A DNA stretch of 60,000 nt from Cristatella mucedo (Eukaryota; Bryozoa; Phylactolaemata; Cristatellidae): NCBI GenBank assembly GCA_009760855.2, contig WPIO01000100.1, positions 743,501 to 803,500 on the forward strand, read 5' to 3'. How positions within the stretch are numbered: the stretch's first letter is position 1; each line of letters opens with the position of its first letter. A program made the position numbers and the translations under genes. Shown here piece by piece: positions 1 to 12,475 of the stretch. The notes below the pieces were generated by a model. That model saw only the letters and a list, made by a program, of their open reading frames with translations, searched no databases and was not told the origin of the DNA.

Positions 1-154
1 TCGCTTCTCTCGGTCAGCCCGAAAGTAAGGATCCAAAGAAAGTAAAAATTCAGAGCTACAATGTAATAGAAACTCGATTATATTCTATATAATTAAGTAT
101 CAACAATAGTTTCCTTTCGCCTCTCCGCCTCTCGGGCATTCGTTGCTTTAAACG

Positions 155-2120
155 AATGTAATGTATCTCCGTCTCTAAATCCACAAAGTCATAAAGACTA
201 TGTGGGTGTTACGCAGGAGAGTTTTGCATAGCTAACTTGCAGCCTGAGCGGCTTTTGGTACGCATTCGGTAGCCAACAGACTTCGTCTCACGCAACAAAG
301 AGAAAGTGGGAAGCATAGCACAGTCAGGAGAGCAGTTGAGGTTGTAAGTAGCATGAAAGTAGCAGCTCAGGACCGCTGAAAAGGATTAGCCATAGTCGGC
401 AGCGGGAGAATATGTGTCGTTGCGTAAGAATTGTTGAAGCGAGTTCCACAGCCTAGGACCTGCTGAGCTAAAGCTTCTGTCGCCAACAGTCTTTAAGTGG
501 AAGAATGGAACAGCTAAATTATTGTCCATACAGGACCTGAGGGCGCGAAAAGGCTGAAACTGGTGCAGCAGTTCAGCTAGGTACGAAGGAGCCAAGCCGG
601 GATAGGCCTTGTGGGTCAGCGTAAGAACTTTGCTCTGTATCCGTTGCTCAATCGGCATCCATCCTAGCTCTTTTAGCACAGGAGACACATTCTCAAACCT
701 CTGGGACTTGGAAGACTAGCCTTGCAGCCATCCTCATAGTCAGCTGCAGTCGCCTAGTTGCTTTCTTTGGTAGCCCAGCCAAAAGGAAATTACAATAATC
801 AAGCCAAGACAGAACTAAGGAGCTAGTCAGATTGTTTGCAAGCCACTGTGAAAGACAGCTCCTGATCTTGGATAGGGATCGGACGTGATGGCTAGCTGTA
901 GAAGCAGTCTTCTGAATGAAGCTTTTAAAATTGAGGCAGCTGTCGATAATGACACCTAAATTTCGAGCACGTGGTGATGGTCGCACAACAGTATCACCTA
1001 TTAGAAGAGCAAAGCCTTTTAATCCAGCCACACACTTAGAGTGTCCTATGAGCAGCACTTCGGTTTTATCGTCATTTAGTTTCAAGAAGTTTTCCGACAT
1101 CCAGGATCAAATATCGCCAAGGCAAGCAACCAGTTTCTCGGTTACTGCAGGAGATTCCGACGGTTTGAACGACAAATACAGCTGGGTATCGTCAGCATAA
1201 AAGTGATATCCTATTCCATGTAGCTTAATCACTTTTCCCAGACTTTGATTATAAATGGAAAATAGCAAGAGACTAAGTACAGACCCTTGAGGGACTCCAC
1301 AGGTGACCCGTCTCGTGTGTAAGACCTGACCCCCACTCGACACGGATAGACCACGACCAAAAAAGTGCGATTTAAACCACGCCAGTGACCTCGTCTGCCA
1401 GACCGATCGTTGTTCGCAATCGTTCAAGTAGAACATCTTGATCAATGGTGTCGAAGGCAGGTGACAGATCTAGCAGAGCTAGGGCAGTGATATTCCCGCG
1501 ATCGTTACCACGTAGAATGTCATTGTTAACACGGAGGAGAGCAGTTTCAGTGGAGTGCTGCCTCTTGAACCCCAATTAAAATGTTTCTGACATTTCATTC
1601 TTTTCAACATGTTCAAGCAGCTGCTTAGCAGAAATTTTTTCAAGAATCTTTTACAAGAAAGGAAGGAGGGAAACTGGGCGATAGTTTGCAAGGACCTCTG
1701 TATCTAATCCAGCCTTTTTAAGTATGGGTCTAACGAATGCCGATTTGAAGGACTTGGGGACGACCCCCTTTCACAAAGAAGCATTAAAAATCTCGGTTAT
1801 GGCAGGGCTAAGTGGGTCTGCCAGTAAAGACCACAAAGGTTATGGTATAGGGTCTTCAAGAGACAAGCTCTCTTTGCTAGACCTTATTAAGGTAGCCACA
1901 TCGCATGCAGAAACCTTGGAAAACCTTTTAAGGAAGGTCACAGGTTGTGATACCGAAATTCCTTTAGTCGGATTTAGTCGGAGGGGGCTTTACGGAGGCA
2001 CGAATGTGCAACACTACTTTGTTCGCTTCGTAATCTCTAATCCGCAGGTCTAACTGACTACAAAACATGGATTTATGCGATTTCTTTCTTATCAAGTCTC
2101 ACATCCGTCTCGCTTTGCTC
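155..2120 (-). mobile_element. LINE-A (CR1/L2-type) copy, 5'-truncated and frameshifted
   Basis: The minus strand carries a reverse transcriptase broken over several frames. In 5' to 3' order these are DPIPYPLWSLL and the [18 protein letters not shown] block (about 2050-1700), LDLSPAFDTID (about 1470), GVPQGSVLS and FYADDTQLYLSF (about 1300-1170), LNDDKTEVLLIG (about 1080) and a C-terminal thumb/tail domain (690-386). The 3' end is at the left, after ATGTAATGT. The RT catalytic YADD is present but the ORF is interrupted, so it is dead. No endonuclease domain is seen. Confidence 0.9.
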
Positions 2121-5100
2121 TTTGATACATGCACTACCTAGGCTGGAAAGGTGTTGAACGACCGATGCATGACCGGCGGAAGCTGGAACGAACGACCAAT
2201 CATAGTTGCTTCAAGGGTGGCACGCCTTCTGTATTGCTTTGAAAGAAATGGTTGTTGACTTTGACCAGCCAAAATCCCAGATGAATATCAGAAGAAGAGT
2301 CGCCGTTCGTGAGCCTCTCGAAGAGCTAGCAATAGGAACAAGATTTTGCAGGCGAAGGGCACGGAATGCAAGTGCTCAATGCAGTCTAAAACGATACGTA
2401 AGTTAATGAAGCCCGACCTCACGGCAACGCCGATGTTTCTAGCATTGTTGAGGTAAAGCATTAAAAAAATCGACTCAGTTCCGAGACTAAAATAAAACCA
2501 AACGCTGATATCGGTGTAAGGCACAGAACTCTGGCACTCGTGCACAGACGGCCACAACTGGCAACGGCACAATTCCCTCCAAGCAGTCTACGGATCCAGT
2601 GCAAGAAAGACGTCAGTCCAAGATGGAAGCGGGACTTAAAAAGGCAAACCGACCGCGAAAGCAAAAGAGCCTCCAAATAGACGGAAGCGGGAGCAGAGCC
2701 GAGAAGAAACCAGACGGCGGCCTGCTTCGGCATGTAGGTCCTGTTGCCGCAGACGCTTGTGACGGAAACTGCGATCCATGTCAATGAAATCCGCCTGCAT
2801 CCGTCCGCTTCGGCATGAGTATCCTTCTTCCTGCCCTTATCTGCGCTTCTCTGCCTGTCTGTCTTTCTCTCATTCGCTTCTGTGCGCCCTCAGCCTTGTC
2901 CTTGCCATCTCCCTGGCCAGCCAGTCGCTTTGCTCTCAATTTCCGACATTAGACTCCACGAGACTCAAAGCAGAACGCGGAGTGTTCGGCACGCTGCAGC
3001 TGCTGCTGCGCAGTCGCGTGGATTGAGCGTGAGTCGGAGCATTACAATGACAGCGAACAGACTTTCAGCCAACGAGTCAGAAGCACACAACCAAACGAGG
3101 CAGGCACTTCACTCGACAAGCGCTGGGTCATGGCCGAGGGTGTGCATAGGCGTCCGCTCTTCGAGACCCATGCAGCAAGCGATCTCGTAAAGCTCGCAGC
3201 TCACGGCACCGATAGATAGCCGGCGAGGCTCTTGTATCGCAATGAAAATGAGGCCGTTAAAAGCGGCTTACCTGCTATTTTTAAATAGTAGAAAAATTAG
3301 GTAGAAAATTTGATTATGAAGACGCGAAAGCCGAGGGAAAGCGTGTGTGCAGGAAAAAGCCATGAAATGGATTGGTGATAAGCATGCTCCATACAGCGAA
3401 CGGATAGTTGCCCTTGCAGCAGTTTAGGGTATTTTCTTTTCGGGATCATTTGAAGCCGAGGGAAAGCGTCGCTGTCTACGCTGGGACGAGGCGACGGTTT
3501 TTAGCGGACGGTCCGTCGATTCGAGGCTGAAGCACTGGCTTCTTTAACGTGGGCTACGCTGTCGGCATCAAGTCTGCTGACGTTTGTCACCATCGCCGTT
3601 TTGCGACGGCGAAAAACGTCAGCAAGGAGCGTCCAGCCGTTCATCGAGCTGGGGAAGCTGATGGATGAACGGAGGAACCCGTGAAGAGGCAGCCAAGAGG
3701 CAAAACGATTGAGCAGGAATTCAATCACAAGATGCCGAATTAAGCTCGTAGTTTAACTTTGCTGCCGGTCGTTGACGTTTTTCTTTGCAAACTTGGCATT
3801 CGCACTGCCAGTTTTTTCTGTTACTCTTTTTATGCCTCGTATTTGCTGCACAAATCCACTATTAAGGCCAGTTGATTATTTGATTAACTCGAGAAGAAAA
3901 GTCGGTATCCTTGTTTATCGTTCGTAACTACGTGTGTCGGCCTACTGGCAAATAAACAAAACACGACATGCGCGCGTAATAAAGTTTACAATTAGAAACA
4001 TTCTGCTTCTGCAGCTGCCTGCATGTATTGGCTATATTATCGGGGCTATGCTTTCTGCTGAGTCTCGTGCACACTAGTTTTCCGGCCAGATTTTCAGCGA
4101 TGCAGTCTTGAACAAAATACGTCTGAGCATAAATGTTCAGTATAGCCTAGAATACTGAAAAACCGTAGGCCATCGGATTACGGAGCACAGAACGCTACCG
4201 TCGAACGGGAGACAATCGCGGAAACGGATTTCCGGTTTTTCACATCCGGTTGCGAGATTCATCAATCGATTGATCTGCTGCGACTACCATTTCCTTGCTG
4301 TCGACACAGCGATTATAGCTTTGGCTTTTAAATTACCACTCGCTGGGGGGCGCGCCACGTGGCGAGTGCCGGTTAGCTGCGGCGGCAACAGGAGGAGGCC
4401 CAAGGCCGCGCGTTTCGCCTGCCAGCTGCGCTTCAAAGCGGGGCTCTCAGCGCTTCTTTCTGCCGCTCGAAATCGAGACACGAGCGCGAAAGCACGGCTT
4501 CGCTCGATTCGCGTGCTTTTCGCGCGCGTCTCAATTCTACAGAATAGTTTTACGGGTTTACCTACCAAATTTCCCGCTATCATGCTGGCTCGTTCTCGTA
4601 CTATGGCCTAGAATGGCCCACGCAGCCAGCCCTTTTACACGTTCGAACGGCGATATAGCTGCCATTTCCACAAAATGCATCGCTCACATCTGATTTTGAT
4701 TTCTAATTATACAAAATAGTGTTTCACATTAACCCATCAGATTTAATGCGATTGCGCTTGCACGTTCTCGTGCTTTGGCATCGGATGGCCCGGTCCGAAT
4801 GGCAGCCCAAAACATTTGAACTGCAAGAAGCTGGCATTTCTACAAAAGCCTTCGCGAAACTGCGATTTATTTCTAATTGTACAAAACAGTGTTGGATATT
4901 AACCCACTAGATTTCCGTACATTCCCACTAGAACCCGTAGCACCATTCTTTATAATTTGGAACCAAAACCGTTGCTCTCTGACGTTTATTGTAGAAATGG
5001 CAGCTGTATCGAAGCGTATCGTGGTTGTTCTGTATGACCCGTTCAGGCATGACCTTGAAGTGCCGTCAAAGAATCGTGACAGTAGCATAAATATGCGACC

Positions 5101-5771
5101 GCAGGCGCCGCTGTCATGTCTGCCCTGACAGATGAGGAATTATGTCTTTACGGCCCACTTCGCAAAAATGTGGACCTGACGGAGGTGGCCACGCCAGGCG
5201 AAAGCAAACGAAGCGTCGCACACGGCGAGCTCTCTCGAACTCTCTTCTAGCAGGCGCCGCAGACGTCTAGAAAGCTATTTACCGTGCACCACGAGCGCCA
5301 GTTGGCCAAAGGCAGACGACGGCTGCCCGAAGCAAAGCGCAGGAGCGGAGCTCACGTGCGCGTGCCTCGCGCAGAATGCCAAGATCTCACAGCCGTTTGG
5401 CCGGGGCCATGCCAGTACCGAGCGGAGCTGAGTCGTCCGGCGAATCGTCCATTATTACTGCTCGCTGTTTCCATCTCTAATAGCTCGCTGCTGCTTTTTA
5501 CATCGTGCGCTATATTAATTAAAGGTCATTAATATCCAACGCATCTGCAGCCACTGGGGCTGGGCAGCTTCGAGGCGAGAGGCAGAGCACAATCGATAGG
5601 CAGCGAATACCAACTGGGCTGCCGCTGCAGTTGCTTCTCAGGCGCGCCTACGAAGCAGCGCCACCTGTCGCCGGGGCGCCTGTCGCCTCTCTCCCATTTT
5701 CTTCGATCGCCAGCCACTACTAACATTCGCTCTTGTTCATTCTGTTTTCTGATCACCTCTGCCCTTTCTTG
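2121..5771. other. Unrecognised intergenic sequence
   Basis: No gene, RNA or known repeat was recognised apart from a degenerate tandem repeat near 4.5-4.9 kb. Short open frames here are unremarkable and overlap on both strands. The part around 4340-4520 is GC-richer. Confidence 0.5.
4535..4930. repeat. Degenerate tandem repeat, period about 168 bp
   Basis: A motif of a short A/T stretch ending in ACAAAAYAGTGTT, followed by ATTAACCCAYYAGATTT, recurs at about 4709 and 4878. A more diverged version begins near 4545, so the spacing is about 166-169 bp. The intervening GCTGGCATTTCTACAAAA-like segment also recurs. It could be an old satellite fragment. Confidence 0.45.
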
Positions 5772-6131
<360 letters not shown>

Positions 6132-8437
6132 GATTATCTTTCTAAGTGACATTGTGTCCCTTGCCTCAGCGCCTTCCTCATATCAACACCTGTCTCGCCA
6201 GTGCGCCTGCCAAGACTTTTCCATCCTCTTTTTTCCTTCTGCCTAGCTTTCGCTATTCCTCTAACTCTGCCGCACCGCCTCTCCTGGTTTCCTCGACCGT
6301 CCGTCCGCTCGCCTCTGCGGACAGCGAAAGGTAACACTTAGGAGTAGCATTTGTTCTCGCTAGCTAGCATCGGCTCGGGGACCTCGCCACCGCTGCTGGT
6401 GCCGCCGCATCGTCCTTTCGCTCTCTCGCTCGCCCGCTGCACTCATCTGCACTCAGGTCGCCTCCATGCCACACGCCGATGCACAGCAACGGACTATTAT
6501 CTCGAGATCGGCTATCGGCTTCGCGGCTGGCTATCGGCGAACAGCAGCACTCGACCGAGTTCGCGCCGCAAGTTAGCCACAACAAGAATGCACCAGGGCA
6601 ACTGACGGGACATCGCTTTCGGTCGCGGCGCGTAATGCGAGTGTAGCGCACCGACGGATCGTCCGCTGGGTTTTGAGACCGGCGTGCGTCGACGGCCAAG
6701 CACTGCACTCGGCGCTTCCTTGGTTGAGTTTCGAGAATTCCGCTACACCGGCCACCGGGAAGTCGCGACAGCCTATTCTGCGCCATCGCACCGACGAAAC
6801 GCACTCGATGCATCGATGCCGCTGCAGCCAGACAAGCCGAGCGAGCGAGCTGCCTTTGAGCTAGCAGCAGGCACGCGTTTCGCGACGAACGAAGCGGTTC
6901 GGGCGGGTGCGGTTCGGAGCGTCTGACCTTGTCTCTGAAAGCTGTGTAATGATCTGAAATGTCTCCCTCGGCCGGAGAAAGAACGTCGTCCCGGTCCTCG
7001 GAAGTGGCCGACGTGTCTTCGCTTTCGCCGTCCGAGCCCTGCCTCCAGCGGCGACCGCAAGACAGCATCAGCCCTGCCAGAGTGACGCACGCGGAGCCGT
7101 GAACGCCGCCGCCACCGCCGCACAGCCGACGCGGCAGGCTCGGTGCGGCGGTCAGGTGACACAAGCGCCGGGGTGGTCACTTTCGGCGTCGGCCGCTGCA
7201 GCGGCGGCAGCAGCAGCAGCGGCCGAGCGGAGCGGCAGACGGTTGCATCACCTTCGCTGCAGCTTGCTGCCGGGCTTCGTCGGGCGGTTCGCGGCGGCCA
7301 GCTCTGAGAGGAATGACACGGCCAGTAACCGCGGCACAGCCACTGGTGCGCCGCCGCAAAGGATCCGCCGCCGCCGGCCGAGCCGCTAGTGGCAGCTGGC
7401 TCCGGCCGGCCGCCGCCGACTGGCGGTCGACGGCGCACACACAGCCCGAGGCGAGGAGGCGTTGCGGTAGAGACGCCGGGCGTCCCGCGTTCGGTTGCCA
7501 TTGACCTTTGCTCCGATCCACTACGGCCCGAGCCTCGGCAGCCGCGAGGAAAATGGCGGTCGGCCGCTGCGCAGCTCTGGAAATCCCCCAGAATGCAGGC
7601 CCTTGCTGCAACCGGCCGGCGAAGCGGCTTTCTAGCGGCGGTCGGCGCGGTCCAGGTAGCGCCGGCCTGTGCAGGGCGAGCGTGCAGGCGACGCTTCGCC
7701 TGCAGGGCCGGCAGAGCCGCAGTCGTAGCCCGAGTCCCGAGAGAAATTCCTTTACCGGCCGAGCACGGACTTGTGTAATAATAGCTCGGCTGTATGCTTT
7801 GGTCAATCCTTGGGGGGCGGGCTCTTCTATTCGGCCAGGCGCCGCACAGCACGCCATAGCGTTCTTCGCTAGGGCTACATTGTCTCCGGACACACGACGG
7901 CAGGCGCGAGTCGACCGAGTCCGCGGTTCGGCGCTAGTCGTCCGGGCTCCGGCTGGGCCGTTTCCAGAATTACACAGAGCCGAGACTCTCTAGCGACCTC
8001 CTCCGCGCGCCGCGCTATTGATTAACGCCCACTCGCGAGGCGCGGGCACAGGCGGAAGACTGACGCTCGTCCAATAGGACCGGGCGCGGCTGCGGTTCGG
8101 AGCGAATCAGCAAGGCTACAGTCGACCAATAACATTCGAGACGCTCGCAGGCTCTGACTAGAAGTCTGGCAATGAAAAGAACTTGAGCGCTTTCCCCGGC
8201 GGTGAGAGGCCCATTTGAGCGCCGGCTCGTCTGCCCGCAGCTGCACTTTGCATCTGCCAGCGCTGTTGCCCTGTTGCCCGTTCGTCGTTGACCTCGGTGC
8301 AATCTTGCGCGTGCACCTTTGACGTTCGGCAGCGCTGCCCGCTATGCGCCTTCCGCGGCGGCGCGTCCCTGTGGCTTACTGACGCGGTAGGAGCGGGCTA
8401 GCAGCGGGAGAGGGGCTTCAGCAAGCCACTCCACTTT

Positions 8438-8468
<31 letters not shown>

Positions 8469-8816
8469 CGCGCATTAGGCCTCCGGAAGCCGAGCGGTAC
8501 CTCCGTAATGGCAACCGGCCATCCAGGAACGAGCGCACAGGCTTGGGAGAGCCGGTTGAAGGGGCTTCTATTGCGGGGCAGCTTACGTCTGACTCTCTCG
8601 TTTGAGCCGTTTGGGCTACACAAGCCACCGTCGGGCGGAGCGCTGTCAAGGCACGGCAGCAGGCTCTCGAAAATGAAAGGACTCGAGGGCTCAAAAAATG
8701 ATCTCCGGGCGACGCGCCTTCGGCACTGAGTGTCAGGCTCTCCAAAAAATGACTGCTAATGTGCTCGTCTTTGACCGGCTGAGGTCGCGGGGTCGCGCCG
8801 CCTGAGCCCACGAACG
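6132..8816. other. CpG-rich block without a recognised gene
   Basis: Dense in CG dinucleotides and GC-rich on reading. Long overlapping open frames exist on both strands (for example 6773-7852 and 7177-7893 on the minus strand), but they are Arg/Ala/Pro/Ser-rich with no domain. Such blocks often contain promoters and first exons. YY1-like AAAATGGCGGT occurs at 7550-7560, and a short (GA)n at 8450-8469. Confidence 0.5.
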
Positions 8817-8880
8817 GCGCCCGGATAGAGATTATATTCTTTTAGGGCCCTACACAGACGACTTACATTTATTTTTAAAT
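8817..8880 (+). mobile_element. SINE1 3' tail fragment
   Basis: A GGATAGAGATTA...TTAGGG segment matches the SINE1 3' tail, followed by A/T-rich sequence. It faces the inverted SINE1 copy just downstream. Confidence 0.5.
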
Positions 8881-8887
8881 AATAAAT

Positions 8888-9055
8888 AAATAAAACTCAT
8901 TTGTAGAGTACGCCCTAAGAGAACTTAATCTCTATTCAGGCGCTTCAAATATGCCTTGGGGCTCGAGCCCACGACCTCGGCGTTCAAATGCATTCAACTT
9001 GACCTCGGTCGTTAGGGGCGAACATCGTAACCGCTGGACCAAGCCAGCGCGGGTC
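8888..9055 (-). mobile_element. SINE1 copy (tRNA-derived head, L2-type tail)
   Basis: Read on the minus strand: a box A-like GGTCCAGCGGTTACGATG head near 9050-9020, then a box B-like GGGCTCGAGCCC near 8955, then GCATATTTGAAGCGCCTGAA and a TCTCTTAGGGCG tail. The same order is seen in the copies at 14040, 22090 and 54675. Confidence 0.75.
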
Positions 9056-9489
9056 GAAGGGTCCTCATAATCGGTGCATGTTCAACGCGCGGGTAGGCGC
9101 ACTTCGGCTCAACATTAAGATCCAACTGCGCGGCTCAGGCAGAAGCTGGGGATTCTTTCGTAAAGATTCGTAAATTCTTTCGTAAAGCCCGTGAGAAGCT
9201 CCGAGTTGAGGTCTGTGGAGAGAGGATGCAGGCTTTTCTGTCAGGAGTACTCCGGCTACGGAATTTTCAAATTGTTAAACTTTAAGTTAAACTCAAGGAT
9301 AGAGCTGGGGGTGTAAAAAGGACTACCACAACAGCAGATACACTACTTGCAGTGAGATGTTGGGCATGTTGGCACTCGTCTGCGCCGCTCCCGGTTGCTC
9401 TAGTGCGTAACTGTGGCGATAAGCTGCACAAGCCCTCGCCAAGTTCTGACAATCACGGCTTCCCGTTGATGAGGGGGATATTCATATAA

Positions 9490-9690
9490 TAATAACGACA
9501 TAAATATAAAATAATAATAAAGGTACATTTGATATAGCACCATCAGAGAGCTCAATCTATACATAGGCGCATTACATTTGCTGCTAAGGAAGCACGATCG
9601 AATGGTAAGTAGCAGCGTGCTCAATAAACGACAATAATAATAATATGGTTAGGGGTGACATGCACAATATCTATTGGGTTTACTGCGGTC
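9490..9690 (-). mobile_element. LINE-B 3' tail fragment
   Basis: AAT-rich start, then CATCAGAGAGCTCAATCT and GCGCATTACATTTGCTGC, a diverged minus-strand version of the LINE-B 3' end. Confidence 0.65.
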
Positions 9691-9739
9691 GCCGCTAGTC
9701 GATAATAATTACTATTTATTTATCATGGAGTACTTGGAA

Positions 9740-10110
9740 ACTGATCTTGTAATAATAATAATGATATTGTTATTATTAATGATTTGCATTGCATCCTCAG
9801 AGAGCTTGATCTCTTCTAGGGCACTTAACATATGCTGTAAAGGAAGCATGATCATATGGTTACTGGTAACATGCTAAGTGTCTACGTGCAAATATGGTTA
9901 GTGGTAGTATGCATATTGTCGGCTTGCATAAGTACACAAAGGGTGAATCACTAGGACCCACCAAATGCTGCAATAAGCATGTGCGTTTTAGCTATTTAAA
10001 TGTGGTTAAGTTGGGGTAGGGTGTCGTGACGTCAGTCGGGAGTGAGTTCCAGGCTTTTGGAGCCTGCGAACTAAAAGCATGGTCACCAGATGATTTCAGA
10101 TCAGTTAGAG
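9740..10110 (-). mobile_element. LINE-B 3' fragment, diverged
   Basis: AATAATAATAATGAT start, then a TCAGAGAGCTTGATCTCTTC tail block. Further along are the GTCAGTCGGGAGTGAGTTCC and CTAAAAGCATGGTC blocks that encode the end of the LINE-B ORF in other copies. It is heavily mutated. Confidence 0.75.
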
Positions 10111-10585
10111 GCAAAGTTAATAAAAATAATAATGCACTTGATAAAGCGCCCTCAGAGAACTCAATCTCTCTCTAGGCGCTTTACATTTGCTGCAAAGGGA
10201 AATGCAATTGAATGGTGAGTACAATCATGCTTGATAAACAAGCAAAATGCATAACTTGAATGGTTTGAGTCAGAAGAGCGAGTGGTACGATGCCTAGCCT
10301 GGTTAGGGAGTATTTTTGATAGGTAGGCTTGGGCAAGAGAATGAAGGGACCTAAAGTATGTAACAAAACCTTGAATTAAAAGCACTGCCTGATTGGGAGC
10401 TGCCAGTGCGGTCAGCGAGATACGGTCTAATGAAAAAACTGCGACGCTCACAACAGGCTGCAAGCGAAGCTGCATAGTTTTTCGCCAGCTGTAAACCCAT
10501 GATTGCACAGGCCTGTAGACCTGCAAGCCGTGAGCTACAGAAATGGAGACGGGATGTCACAAATGCAAGTCAGCTCGATAAATTC
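10111..10585 (-). mobile_element. LINE-B 3' fragment
   Basis: A minus-strand copy starting with the GCACTTGATAAAGCGCCCTC tail. It contains the thumb-region codons ending in a CCGTATCTCGCTGACCGCAC-like segment. It is arranged head to tail with the previous fragment. Confidence 0.8.
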
Positions 10586-10929
10586 CTTCCCTCCAACGGC
10601 GCTCTTTCTGCCACGCCTTCTGCGCACCAAAGAAGACTTTGGTGAAATAAAGGACACCGGTCGACGGCGAGTCTGAGTCGGAGTGCGATATAAGCTTTTT
10701 CATACTGGCAAAAGTCAGCCTTGGTAGCCGTCACGCCGTAACAGATACGAGACAGGAGTTTAGGTTCAGCGAACCTCGCTCGGGCATCAACTGGATTGCT
10801 TCGATGGCAAAACGGTCGAATTCAGCGGTGCCGTTTCATTTATACTGGATATTGATCGATTCCCCTAAGCTGTGCAGTCGCGCACTGTGCGAGATTTGCC
10901 GCTTTTTCTGAACATACGGTACGACACTG

Positions 10930-11080
10930 AACTAATGAATGTAATAATAAGAATAATAATAACAATATATAGCGCTCTTGGAAAACCAATTGTTTTTCCC
11001 GGCACTTTGGGTATGCTTGAAAGTAAGCATGCCAAATTGACAAGTGATGCAATGCTCAGTGTCTGCACGCATGAGTAAAA
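10930..11080 (-). mobile_element. Possible LINE-B-related tail with internal deletion
   Basis: AATAATAATAACAATATATA followed by GCGCTCTTGG, and later CTCAGTGTCTGCACGCATGA, which resembles the conserved 3' UTR of LINE-B. Most of the middle is missing. Confidence 0.4.
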
Positions 11081-12029
11081 CAGGTCACGCGGACAAAACG
11101 CAAACGGTGTGAAGAGCAGGCGAGTTTTCGTTTTCGGTTGTTTTGCTTGCGGACATTGGGTAGAGGGGAGGACTGATGGCTCTCAGCGCGCTACCATCGC
11201 AGGAACCACGCAAACCAGCGGTCGAAAAACTCGCACGCGCGAAGCGGTCGAGACCGCGAAAGGCTCTTCGCAAGCAAACGCGCGTTCGCGAGTCGGAGCG
11301 TACTTGTCCTCCCAGCGATCGTCGGTGCAAACTGCAAGACTGCAGCACAGACGGCTCAAAGCACCTTTCAAAACAGCGAGCGGCCGAACCGATCAGCTGC
11401 TGCTGCTGCTCACGCTGGTCGCAGACTGGTCGGGCGGCAGAATGTCGACAGTGGCGGGAACCAGCATGCGACCTAATCAATGGCCTTGATCGGCGGTGCG
11501 ACGCTAGGTGGTAAGCAGTGGCACCAGTGCAGCCGGTCCAACGAAAACCAGACGGTCGCTGGCATCGACGGCAGCGCGAGCTCGCGAGAGCGCCAACGAA
11601 AAGCTAGGTGAGAGACGCTCTCAGAAACGCTCGAGTTGCTCAGAGCGCGAGTATTAAAGCAGCTAAATGCATAGTTTAAAACGTACTTTGGCCTACGCGG
11701 GGACGGCAGTGGCCGGGGTAGTGTGAGACCCATTCTGCAGAGTAATGGCGACGATAATAGATATTTGCATAGCACCCTTAATCTCTTTCCGAGCAATTTG
11801 TGACCAAGTCGGACCTGCGGTTCGGCCGTCAGCGGAACTAGCCGCCGCCGCCGGTCAGCGAGCAATCTAATCGCGGCTGCATTGCTGCTGGTGGCCTGCA
11901 AGCGAAAAGTGTCGCTCGAAGTCTGTGGTTTGTGCTTAAACCCCACGTGGTCTGTGCTTAAAAACGTCTACAGCAGTCAGTGTGCCTTGTCTGTGTAGCA
12001 AACGCTCGCGCACGATCACGATCTCAAAA
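11081..12029. other. Mixed CpG-rich sequence, no gene recognised
   Basis: 11.1-11.6 kb is CpG-rich and carries overlapping open frames on both strands without domains. 11.6-12.0 kb is ordinary sequence with nothing recognised. Confidence 0.4.
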
Positions 12030-12160
12030 CGAAAAATAATAATAATAAATTAGCAGAGAGCCTTCGGAGAACTAAATCTCTTTCTAGGCACTTTACAGAG
12101 GCTGTACAAAAAGCATTACCAAAGTGATTTGTGATAAAATCCGAAAACTGAGCAGGCATA
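12030..12160 (-). mobile_element. LINE-B 3' tail fragment
   Basis: AATAATAATAAAT start, then CTTCGGAGAACTAAATCTCT and TTCTAGGCACTTTACA, a diverged LINE-B end. Confidence 0.7.
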
Positions 12161-12205
12161 AACAAACTGAAGTGAAGGATTTCATCAGGACAATATATGG
12201 CGATC

Positions 12206-12475
12206 AGTGCAGTAATGAAGGCAGAGTTAAAGAAGACGATCTCTGGCGGCACTTACAGCTTTCATTTTCACTTTCAGTGCAGCAATGAATGCAGAGTTAA
12301 AGAAGACGAGCTCTGACGGAACTTTCAGCTTTCACTATCAGTGCAGCAATGAAGGCAGTTAAAGAAGACGAGCTCTCGTGACACTTTCAGCTTTCGCTTT
12401 CACTTTCACCTTTGCTATCAGTCCAACAATGGAGGCAGAGTTAAAGAAGATTCTGGCTCTGGCGGCACTTTCTGC
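12206..12475. repeat. Tandem repeat, four units of about 64-80 bp
   Basis: Units start with AGTGCAGYAATGAAGGCAG or a variant near 12206, 12276, 12340 and 12420. Each contains GTTAAAGAAGAC, then GAGCTCT, then CTTTCAGCTTTC. Unit length varies by small indels. Confidence 0.85.

Noticed and set aside
6773-7893. Large minus-strand frames of 359 and 238 codons
   Set aside because: They overlap each other and opposite-strand frames, are Arg/Ala/Pro-rich and show no domain. High GC lowers stop frequency.
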